Assembly (NCBI GenBank): GCA_963457665.1
Contig: OY735213.1
Location: forward strand, 58,009,245 to 58,073,244
Length of the DNA stretch: 64,000 nucleotides
Direction of reading: 5' to 3'
Source: Thysanoteuthis rhombus
Taxonomy: Eukaryota > Mollusca > Cephalopoda > Oegopsida > Thysanoteuthidae
A program made the translations under genes and the position numbers. Below the pieces are notes generated by a model that was not told where the DNA came from, did not search any database, and saw only the letters and a list, made by a program, of their open reading frames with translations. Numbering within the stretch: the stretch's first letter is position 1; every line of letters begins with the position of its first letter. This document shows, one piece after another, positions 56,011 through 64,000 of this stretch.

Positions 56011-57055
56011 CTTTTCACTCTTCCTCAATCTCATTCTGGACAACCTGAGTTAATCCCCCTTACTAGAAATCTCCTCACACAGTCACCAATAGAAAATGGC
56101 ATATTGACATAACTAAAAAGAAATCATTTTTCATTTTTTTCTAATGCACCAACACAGACGATTTTACTTATACATGTCAGATCATCATCTTTTATCTGAG
56201 TAATCTCATCACACTGCCTTTATTATGGCTGCTTATAGAGTTTCTTTGAAACCTACTGAGCCAAGAAATCCCTCAAATGTCAATTTGATTTGATCTTACC
56301 GAATATAACCAGGAAAGTATTTTCATTATTAAAACATCTGGCACTACAAGTACAGGTTGTTATATTTATATTATTATGGAAGCATATCAAAGAGTTGCTG
56401 TCTTACAAAGTATTGTTGTGATATTTAGCGGCTGAAGGAATAAAACTCCTTATGGAATGTCTAATTGCTCAGTTGGTTGTACACTGTACTGGAGGATACA
56501 AACTAGAGAAATTGAAGCTATTGGAATGTAACTTCACAAGCATTCTCATGAAACTACCAGTGGTAGGTACAGCTAATGAAAGCTCTAAGCTGATAGACAA
56601 CTGAATATTTAACAGAAGTAAAGATAACTGCTGAATCTTAGCATTAATTATATGAATTCAGCTTTGATTTGTTTTTTTTTGCTCTAAAATCCTTAAAAGC
56701 AGATCTAGAGTGGTTGAATTCTAGTATACTGTGGCTAAGACAGAGAGCTTTAAATAAACTATGTGTTGAATGTGAGTGAACGTCTCTTTCATTGGTTTAT
56801 TTAATTATTCACCTTGATCATCATTTAATTATTCACCTTGATCATTATCTGATAGTGGCATGCTATACCCTTTTGGCTAACTCTATGTCCATAAGATATT
56901 AAGATTTCAGCTCTCAAGGTTTTTAAGGGTTTTAGAGTGAAAGAAACAAACTGAAACTAAATTCATAGAATGAAATTGAGTACATTGCAGTAATTTTGAC
57001 TATTGCTAAATTTTTAGCTGTTCATCAGTTTAGTATTTTCTTTAATTGTACCTAC
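56011..57055. other. 1 kb without recognised feature
   Basis: A short tRNA-like phrase 'attgctcagttggttgtaca' lies near 56464, too weak to call. A direct repeat 'tttaattattcaccttgatc' occurs twice at 56798 and 56825. Confidence 0.4.
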
Positions 57056-57059
57056 CACT

Positions 57060-57470
57060 GAAAAACACACATATATAAAAGTGAACATGTATATGTTGCA
57101 CATACAGGCTGCACTAGTAGAGCTAGAGGGCTGAAAATTCAAATATCTACTCCTTATCATTTTGAGAGAAATTTGAAAAAAAAGTCCCGACCCCCCCTCT
57201 AAATAGAGTGGGGGGGGAGGTTTCAATTTATGAAGTAAGTTTGTGCTAAACTGGTCTCTTAATTCATGTCTAACTGCATTCGTGCTTGTTTTTTAGAATT
57301 CAAATATTTTTGGTGATCATGGCTCATAAAAAAGTGAGAGAAGTAGTTCATTTATTGAACATCCTTTTTTTTAGAAATTTTCCCATTAATCATCCCCAAC
57401 ATGACCTGCTGATAAAAGGCATTGGTCTTGCAACGGTTTCTATTGAGTGACTAACCAGACCTGTTTGAAT
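57060..57470 (+). repeat. Family A repeat, left end shortened
   Basis: 'tacaggctgcactagtagag', 'ctagagggctgaaaattcaa', a C-rich then G-rich block (57190-57220), 'gctaaactggtctcttaatt', 'catccccaacatgacctgct' and 'gagtgactaaccagacctg'. Confidence 0.8.
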
Positions 57471-57639
57471 TTTTCCTTTTTTTCCCTTTGTCTTTTATCA
57501 ACTTCTTGTACTGAAGATGTCGTGGAGAGCTGGACATGGCGTTCTCATTACTTTCGTCTATCCTTCTTTCTCTCTCCTTCATTTTACCTGGACAATCAAT
57601 GATTCCAGCTTGCCCTGCCCACTGTGGTGTTGGACCTAA

Positions 57640-57810
57640 GCCTCTCCCTTCCCAAGTTAGGAAACATGACATATTGGCAGAGGGAAAAAGGTGGATACAT
57701 GCCTTACCCAAGGGCATTAATGCAAAGTGAGTGCTAACTGTCTCAGCTTCAGTTCCAATTCAGCTCATCGATCCCATCCTCTGTGCTGTTACCACTTGGC
57801 CACTATTTTT
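57640..57810 (-). mobile_element. Probable tRNA-derived SINE, family S3 (reverse)
   Basis: On the minus strand it has 'ggccaagtggtaacagcaca', then 'gagctgaattggaactgaag', then 'gcattaatgcccttgggtaa' and 'ggcatgtatccac'. The plus-strand relative is at 30.49 kb. The spacing suggests a tRNA-like head, but the boxes are degenerate. It accounts for the C-terminal half of a signal-peptide-like frame on the plus strand. Confidence 0.5.
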
Positions 57811-58794
57811 CTCCCGATAGGGATTTTTTTTCCCCTATTGGCCATCATGTAGGTGTCCAGCCAGGAAGGAATAAAAAATAGTTAATATAGTCCTTACTCC
57901 CAAGTGATAATCATGGTCACTTGGCCTTTGATGTAATTTCTCAGCCTGAAGCTAATTTCCTTATCTAAGATCAATCAGAAATGGCTATACATGATGACTT
58001 ACCTTTTCTTACTCTTCCTTTCTCTCTCTCCCTCTCTCTATTGCTCTCTGTTTATCTACCTCTAATTCTCTGCAAGCATGCAAGTTCTGATTCCCACCAA
58101 TGTTGATAAAGGGTTATTAAGTTTATTTTGCCAGAGTCACATACACAACCAAGAATGGGAAATCACTATATTTGAGGGAAGGGAAAGAGTCTGCAAGTGT
58201 AAGAGGAAAAAAAATGGATAAAATGCTGCATTTTTCCATAAAATCGAAAATAAGGAATCTTTTGATATAAAGGTACTTTCAACCAAATGAAATATCCTTG
58301 GTCATGATGAATGGGAATCAGTTGGTACGTCTCTGCTTATCTGGATGAGATATTGTTTCTTCAACATTTCATTATTGGTTTAGATGTGTTTCTTGTTTGT
58401 TTTGTATGACTCAAGGCTGCAGCAAAAAACTACTTACTAATTTAGGAAGATATTCATATTCATGATTTACCAGTTGATTTCGATCATATTCATGTTAAAC
58501 AATTGATACCTTGTGTATTTAATAGCTTCTTGATTACATCTGAATTAATACAACTGGCAACATGAAGATGGTGAAAAGATATATCTGCAATTTAAGTCAC
58601 CAGGATTATTAGTACAAATATCAAATAAAGTATTCGCTTCTTATATCTTCAGTAATATGTCTGGTGAAGTAGGACGAACAAGGAACATTTTGGTAATTTT
58701 TAATCAAATTTTTCTCATTCTTGCACCAGAGAACTGGATAACATGAGAGATATGTATAAGTGGCGGATTGCTGCCCAAATATACATTATTCATA

Positions 58795-58795
<1 letters not shown>
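57811..58795. other. 1 kb without recognised feature
   Basis: CTCT-rich at 58015-58045. AT-rich otherwise. Confidence 0.4.

Positions 58796-58798
<3 letters not shown>

Positions 58799-58826
<28 letters not shown>
58799..58826. repeat. (TA)n microsatellite
   Basis: TA run at the tail end of the adjoining minus-strand SINE. Confidence 0.95.
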
Positions 58827-58830
<4 letters not shown>

Positions 58831-58834
58831 TATT

Positions 58835-58985
58835 TTGTCATCCACAGACAGCTGTTTTGTTGTATCACAACTCTTCAGTGTGGCTATAGACTATCTGTTA
58901 TCCCATCCAGTACCACGAGGCAGGATTGAAACCTTTGCTTCAGACCCGGAGACTGATATCCTACCTCTGCGCTAGGGAGCTGGAT
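58835..58985 (-). mobile_element. tRNA-derived SINE, family S4 (reverse)
   Basis: On the minus strand the head starts near 58982 with an A-box-like TAGCGCAGAGGTAGG (58974-58960) and a B-box-like GGTTTCAATCC (58933-58923), at normal tRNA spacing. The body ('gatagtctatagccacactg', 'agctgtctgtggatgacaaa') follows. The body is repeated at 59.15-59.24 kb, which makes it a SINE. Confidence 0.75.
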
Positions 58986-59142
58986 GGTAGGTAAGGCTGA
59001 ATTCAAGCGATATATTTATTTTAGCTTAAATTCCCCATCCACCAAAGTGCTCTATTCCTATGGAAGATCATTGCATAAGCTTATGATGAATGAGTTACCT
59101 CACTTATAGAGTGATCAACCTGAATAAAGGAGCATTTATTAT

Positions 59143-59245
59143 TGTATCATCCACAGACAGCTGTTTCGTTGTATTACAACTCTTCAGTGTGGCTATAGAC
59201 TATCTGTTCTCCCATCCAGTACCACGAGGCAGGATTGAAAACTTT
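59143..59245 (-). mobile_element. SINE family S4, body only (reverse)
   Basis: Nearly identical to the body of the preceding copy ('catccacagacagctgttt', 'ttcagtgtggctatagacta', 'accacgaggcaggattgaaa') but lacks the A-box end, which is replaced by unrelated sequence and a TA run. It lies 160 bases from the other copy in the same orientation. The high identity suggests local duplication or recent activity. Confidence 0.75.
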
Positions 59246-59278
59246 CCTTTCACTTCATATATATATATAAATATATAA

Positions 59279-59340
59279 TGGGGCTGTCGCAGGACTGGAG
59301 CCTGCAACCAATTGGGTAGCTGCATCAACAAATTGTTGCT
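59279..59340 (-). mobile_element. SINE family S2 head fragment (reverse)
   Basis: Reverse complement reads 'gttgatgcagctacccaatt', 'ggttgcaggctccagtcctg' and 'cgacagccccat', matching the S2 B-box region and the start of its body. Confidence 0.6.
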
Positions 59341-59594
59341 TCTCTACCTTACCAAATAAACAGAATGAAAGATGTTCAACTTTGTCTAGCGTCCTTTAAT
59401 GTTCAAGGCACACAAGAGCAAAATATAGGAAATACAACCTGACCAGGACTAACCATATATACCATCTATGTGTAGTATGCTTCCAAGAAATATAAATCCA
59501 ATAGGGAATTAATATCAAAAAGACTGGTCAAAGGCATCATATCTTCTATCGATCATGGTGGAGGACTCCTGTAAGTATCTACTACTCATAGTAA
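59341..59594. other. Unassigned spacer
   Basis: Nothing recognised. Confidence 0.4.
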
Positions 59595-59790
59595 ATATAG
59601 CTTATGTCAAACTCCAGTTTAAACCTGGAATTGACTTTGCTTTTCTACTGTGATAAGAACAAGAAGAACAATCCTCAGCAAATTTTGGGGAAAAGAAATT
59701 AACACTCCCCTACGGTGATTTGGAATCACAATCAACTAATTGATAGTCATGTTTCTTACCAACAAAACTAAACTGACAAGTCTTACATTC
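59595..59790 (-). mobile_element. tRNA-derived SINE, family S1 (reverse)
   Basis: Reverse complement has 'gtaagacttgtcagtttagt', 'tgattccaaatcaccgtag', 'gaggattgttcttcttgttc' and 'gtcaattccaggtttaaac', matching the plus-strand copy at 15.74 kb over its whole length. Confidence 0.75.
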
Positions 59791-59864
59791 CTACTAAATT
59801 TTGGCTAGAAATATGCTGGGGCTTACTTCATACTAATGAATTAATGAATACATTTATGAAATTA

Positions 59865-59965
59865 TTATCTCCCTACGTTGATTTGAAATCACAAACAAGT
59901 GATTGATAATAGGCTCCCTAACAGAATGAGTTAAACTGATAAACCTTACACAGAGACAAAAATTC
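59865..59965 (-). mobile_element. SINE family S1 head fragment (reverse)
   Basis: Reverse complement 'gtaaggtttatcagtttaac', 'tgtttgtgatttcaaatcaa' and 'cgtagggag'. Head and B-box region only. Confidence 0.65.
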
Positions 59966-60049
59966 ATCTTTCCGATATGCAAAGGCTTATCCCATTCTTA
60001 TAAATAAATAAATTTATTCCCCACCAATTTCCTTTTAATTACATATACA

Positions 60050-60190
60050 GTAGCTTAAATTATATATATAAAAAGTATCATTTTGTATACAATATGATTT
60101 ATTATAAACACAAAAAGTTTAATCATTACAAAAAATTTTACTATGAATACAAAAGGTTTCATTATAAATACAAATGTCTTATTATTCATC
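60050..60190. repeat. Short degenerate tandem repeat (~22-30 bp)
   Basis: 'attataaacacaaaaagttt', 'tactatgaatacaaaaggtt' and 'cattataaatacaaatgtct' follow each other. The minus-strand frame reads FVFI-K repeatedly. Confidence 0.5.
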
Positions 60191-60261
60191 TTCATTAGAA
60201 AAGTAGAAGTAGAGTCTGACCCTGCAGCATCTAAGCTTGTTTGATTCTCTTTTCTTTCATA

Positions 60262-60620
60262 AATATCGAATGACTGTAGCCCCACAAATGGCTGACCCAA
60301 CCAACCAGCCAAGTGGGTTGTAGATTATTCTCTCTCTACTCGCCTGTGTCTGTCTATATGTGTATGGGTGTGCGTGTGTGCGCGTGTGTGTGTGTGTGTA
60401 TGTCTCCCAGTGCACCTGGTCACATATTGGTAGCTACAACCTTGATAATTTACATGAGCATCATCTAAAAACAATTTTTTTGTCCTTGTTTGGGGGTCTC
60501 TAGAGCCATTTTACACAAACAATGTCCAAATCTCATGCTGGTATTTTTTAGATAATTTTTTTTCTAGATGATTAGTTATGGTACATGTGTGGGCTACGGT
60601 GAATGATTCATGCTTATACA
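60262..60620 (+). repeat. Family B repeat, third copy
   Basis: 'gaatgactgtagccccacaa', 'caaccaaccagccaagtggg', a GT-rich stretch (60357-60402), 'cagtgcacctggtcacatat', 'acaaacaatgtccaaatctc' and 'gtacatgtgtgggctacggt'. Confidence 0.75.
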
Positions 60621-60754
60621 TTTAGTTCTCCTTTGTGTTTCATTTATCATTTTTAAGTTTTGTGCCAGCTGAAGATGTCGCTTTTTTCATTTGTTATACG
60701 AATATTAACGTGGTTGCTTCTTATTTTGTCAAGAAAATTCTTTTTTTGTTATTT

Positions 60755-61500
60755 TCCTAAATTCCTTTAGGTTTTTAGAGGGGTTTGCAGAGAATCTACA
60801 TGACCTCGAACTAATGCCAGCTGAACTAAATAAAGAAAGCAAAACAGTCAGACTACATATGAACTTCAGCAAAACAAACCAATGATAATTGTCACCAATG
60901 GAGCTGAAACATGGAAACTAATCAAGAGACTGACCCCCAGACTGAGAGCAATTCAATGTGTACATGAGAGAATCATGCTAAACCTTATATGGAGAGATCA
61001 CAAGACAGCACTGTATATAAGGAAGAAAACAGGAGTCAGAGACATCATAGAATCCATTAGAAAACTCAAATGGCAATTAGCTGGTCATGTTACAAGAATG
61101 GCAGGCAACCGATGGACATCACATCTCACAACATGGATCCCCATAGATTAAATGTGAAACCGAGGCCGACAGAATACAAGATGGAGAGACAAACTAGACA
61201 AATCCAGAAAGTATTGGCTCTGCAACGTCCATGATAGAGAGGTCTGGTAAATCCTGAGGAAGGTCCATGTCCAACGATGGATGTTAAAAGACTGATGATG
61301 ATGAATTTGATTTTTGTTAGTTGGTGCTAAATTAGTCCCTTAGTTTGTATTCATCAGTATTCATACTTTTTTTTTTTTTGTCTAAGACATTTCTAGTGAT
61401 TATTAAAAGGTGAATAAAGGGACATATTCATTGATCATCTGTTCTTGCAATTATCATGTGCTGCCAAAAGTTTTTGCTCATGCAATGCTCCTACCATTGA
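60755..61500 (+). repeat. Family A repeat split by an RTE insertion
   Basis: 'aattcctttaggtttttaga' and 'ggggtttgcaga' lie on the left of the insertion. 'gaatttgatttttgttagtt', 'ggtgctaaattagtccctta', 'tcattgatcatctgttcttg' and 'tcatgtgctgccaaaag' lie on the right. The insertion lies further left in family A than the other two nests. Confidence 0.7.
60795..61305 (+). pseudogene. RTE 3' fragment inserted in family A
   Basis: ORF2 C-terminus at 60882-61151: NGAETWKLIKRLTPRLRAIQ, then CVHERIMLNLIWRDHKTALY, then GVRDIIESIRKLKWQLAGHV, then RMAGNRWTSHLTTWI. A stop follows at the 'PID' position, then 'NRGRQNTRWRDKLDKSRKYW'. The 3' end is 'gatggatgttaaaagactga' with a short GATGATGA tail (61291-61301). 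It is the least decayed RTE C-terminus here. Confidence 0.85.
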
Positions 61501-61659
61501 GCTAAACAGCTGTCGATTATGCAAAAGCTCAAATAACTGCCTGAACTCCAAATTCTCATTATGCTCTTTCACCGTACTAATCTGCTCAATTTGTTTCTTC
61601 CATGGCAACAGTTATGTTATTGAGAATTGAATATATGATACAATATTTGCATCACCAGC

Positions 61660-61900
61660 AGCTATTTAGCTCAATGTAAGAGCAACCTTATGTTGAAGCA
61701 ATTACCTTAGTGATCGTGGCTTCTATTCCTGCAGCAACCCCATTTTCTTAAATTGTTTATTTAATTTATGCTGTCTGGGCCAAGTGATACATGAACCATG
61801 TAATGACAGGAGACCATTTTAAATAAGAAATTCAATATAATATAATGCAATTTATAATCATTCAGTCAGTTCATATATCCATTTCTTAGTAGCATATTTA
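61660..61900 (+). mobile_element. tRNA-derived SINE, family S2
   Basis: A-box-like 'tagctcaatgtaagagcaa' at 61668-61686 and B-box-like 'gtggcttctattcctgcag' near 61717-61735, then the S2 body ('gcaaccccattttcttaaat', 'gctgtctgggccaagtgata') and the end 'atatatccatttcttag'. It is the only copy with both boxes visible. Confidence 0.7.
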
Positions 61901-63712
61901 TAGAGTGAGAGATTCAAGTGATAATATTGATAGAAAATGTCTCCCAAAAATAAATGCTAGACTAGGCTTTTAAACAATAGAAATAAGTAGAAGAAACACT
62001 GGTAATATGAAAGCATTGATAGAATTAAGACATAATGTATAAATTACTTTTTGGAACAGTTTATGTACACATGAATATAGACACAGGGTCTTTCCATAAA
62101 GAAACAAAACTTTTGTAACAGGGTGTTAATGAGACTTTTCAGCAATCTTAACTTGGGGAAAAAACTCCAAATGTATCTGACACGCATTAGCTCTGACATG
62201 TGTAGCTCAAAAACTAACCAACTTAGCTTAATGCAATTTTTTTTATACAAAAACTAAGGTCCCTGCTTGAAAACTTTTGAATCACTGCACACTGAAATGC
62301 TTTATTGGTACACTGAATTAAAAGTTTGCTTTCTTTATGGACGGACCTCATATATATGTATGAATTTGAATAGACAGATATAGACGGGTAGATGAACAGA
62401 AATGGAGGAGAGAGAAAGAAAGGGAAATGAGAGGGAGAGAGAGATTGGGAGAAGTGAGTATTTGGATTCAAATTTACAAACTAAGAAGAACAAAAAGATG
62501 GAGGCATGAAATGGAAAGCATCCAGAATATGGCGGAACATTTTTTTTCATTTGAAGAAATGAAGGAAAAACCTTGCGTGTAAAGAACTGTTCATTTATTA
62601 TATTTCGAGCATTGTATTATGCATAAGCAAATTACAGCATCCTGCCAGAATAGATGTGAATAAGCTGCGGGCAACCTTTGGAACATTTGTAAAAAGAAAA
62701 ACAAAAAAAAAACAAAGCAAAAAAAAACAAAGAGAGAAAAGAAAAGAAATGAAAAGGAGAAAAAAGCAAGGATTTTTAAAGAAATTATTTGAAGGAATTA
62801 TGTAGACAATAAATAAGATGGTTATCTAAGAAACTCTGAACTGATTTACACATAACCAAATCTGTGTTAATCAATGATCAAATGGTTAGGGACAGAAATT
62901 AGATTTGGTATTGCTTTAGGGAAGAAAAGGGTTTAATGAAGTCTACAGTTATAGCTATGAATGTTTGGGGTAAAGGAGCTATTGCACATAAAGGGGGTGT
63001 AATAGACTTGATAGACAATTTGGAACAATGTTCAAGAAGATGTTATGGGGTCACGAAGACAAAGGCAAGTCGGAGGAGAAATAAAATTAAAACAGAAAAA
63101 AATGTCCATGTTCAGAAATTTGCCCATGGGCTTTCGACTAATCATAATACAATGGATGAAAATTCTCTTTCATAAGGTGTGTAAGTTTTTGTACGTCTTT
63201 CTCCTGTAAATTTGTTGTTGGTTAATGTTCTATTTTGGGGGAATATTGTTGCTCAGTAGGGGTGTACATAATGATTTTTATTAGGGGGGGGGATGTAGGC
63301 CTCTAATTTGCCGACAAAGTGAATATGCAGGCCAAGTAATGGAACAAATCAATGCTGCTAAGTATGGTTGGTTATTTATAGCAAAATCCGTCTTTAAAAG
63401 TGGCTAAAATTGGCATATTTTAGATATTATATGGGAAACCAGGGGCCCAGTGAATCAGAAATGGTAGAAATTTATTTTATTGATATATTTAGATGAACAA
63501 AAGAAAGATCTGTCATGGGTTGAAATTAGGTCCCTTAGCTTGCCCACTGTAGAGCGATGCTCAAGCAGGCAAGTCTTTCACAGAATCAGATGGTGCATAC
63601 ACTGACTTTAGATGGGGAAGTTATATCAGTCCGATTGTGTATTTACACTTGTAAGAAATATATATAGATAATGATTCACTGTTCAACATGAGCCACTGTG
63701 CCCTGGATTACC

Positions 63713-63715
<3 letters not shown>
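61901..63715. other. 1.8 kb without recognised feature
   Basis: Purine-rich at 62395-62455 and 62690-62780. A 79-codon plus-strand frame at 62936 (MKSTVIAMNVWGKGAIAHKG...) has balanced composition but no recognised domain. GGGG run near 63285. Confidence 0.4.

Positions 63716-63716
<1 letters not shown>

Positions 63717-63770
<54 letters not shown>
63717..63770. repeat. (TA)n microsatellite
   Basis: Uninterrupted TA run. Confidence 0.95.
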
Positions 63771-63775
<5 letters not shown>

Positions 63776-64000
63776 CCTACTCTAACTTATGACCAGGCTC
63801 CATTCCAACGGGCAGACCATATTTCAAAATAGTTGGACATATTTTTTTCGAAGCGTCTGGATGCAATGGTTTACAATAAAAGACCTAGTATATTGTCATC
63901 TTCTTTCATTCAGTGTTGCTAATTTAGATATGACTTTTCTCAAAGTCACTCTCAAATTCAAAATTTTTTCAAAAACATCTAAATTGGCAATACCAAACTC
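63771..64000. other. Unassigned end of window
   Basis: AT-rich, nothing recognised. Confidence 0.4.

Noticed and set aside
54841..56112. Open frames of 126, 157, 162 and 104 codons in the pyrimidine tract
   Set aside because: They are Phe/Ser/Leu/Pro-rich translations of C/T-rich DNA, overlapping in several frames, with no domain or start context. Lack of stops follows from the composition.
56455..56530. tRNA-like phrase 'gctcagttggttgtacactg'
   Set aside because: A-box resemblance without a B box at the right distance and no second copy in the window.
57536..57730. Plus-strand frame starting MAFSLLSSILLSLSFILPG, with a GTGAGT donor-like site at its end
   Set aside because: It looks like a signal-peptide exon, but its 3' half and the donor lie in a SINE-like repeat (S3) also present at 30.5 kb. 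Chance is more likely.
62936..63175. 79-codon frame MKSTVIAMNVWGKGAIAHKG...
   Set aside because: Balanced composition but no domain, no splice context and a length expected by chance.

Overview
The window looks like gene-poor, AT-rich nuclear DNA from an animal. There is no operon-like packing, and the longest open frames are low-complexity or belong to decayed transposons. Dinucleotide arrays are abundant, and tRNA-derived SINEs, RTE-type and CR1/L2-type non-LTR retrotransposons, Tc1/mariner, pogo-like and hAT DNA transposons lie close together. The RTE and SINE mixture and the large number of (TA)n and (ATC)n arrays would suit a lophotrochozoan such as a mollusc (a cephalopod is my first guess). 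That is inference from repeat style; no host gene here fixes the taxon. No confident host protein-coding gene was found. The best candidate is a single possible first exon with a signal peptide at 49609-49761.

Layout. 1-9.2 kb: copies of a high-copy repeat (here 'family A', with variant A2), a decayed RTE retrotransposon with reverse transcriptase (2.2-3.3 kb), a ~57-bp minisatellite (3.3-3.96 kb), a Tc1-like transposase relic (5.2-6.0 kb) and a long hAT/ZMYM1-like transposase pseudogene on the minus strand (6.2-8.3 kb). 9.2-20 kb: mostly unassigned sequence with family A copies, a tRNA-derived SINE (15.7 kb), a pogo/Tigger-like non-autonomous element (18.0-18.9 kb) and a small cluster of AGGTCA half-sites (19.6-19.8 kb). 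21-31 kb: RTE 3' ends in both orientations, several carrying ATC/GAT tails that have grown into microsatellites, plus family A, family B and SINE copies. 35-44 kb: two nested family A/RTE composites, a near-complete but internally deleted Tc1 element closely resembling a well-known teleost family (38.8-40.1 kb), and a CR1/L2-like LINE with an internal deletion (41.2-43.0 kb). 45-57 kb: (TA)n arrays, a hAT-like MITE, the signal-peptide exon candidate, reverse-oriented family A copies and a 1.25-kb polypyrimidine tract. 57-64 kb: a dense SINE cluster of several families, family B, another RTE-in-family-A nest and unassigned sequence.

The parts do not form a pathway. They record successive transposition: RTE copies landed inside family A and family B copies, and SINEs landed near one another. 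The most striking signals are the teleost-like Tc1 element (possible horizontal transfer), the RTE copy with a clean 5' inversion inside family A together with a second copy sharing its breakpoints, and family A itself, which occurs more than 20 times in 64 kb and which I cannot assign to a known class. All element boundaries are by eye and approximate unless a terminal repeat or target duplication is described.
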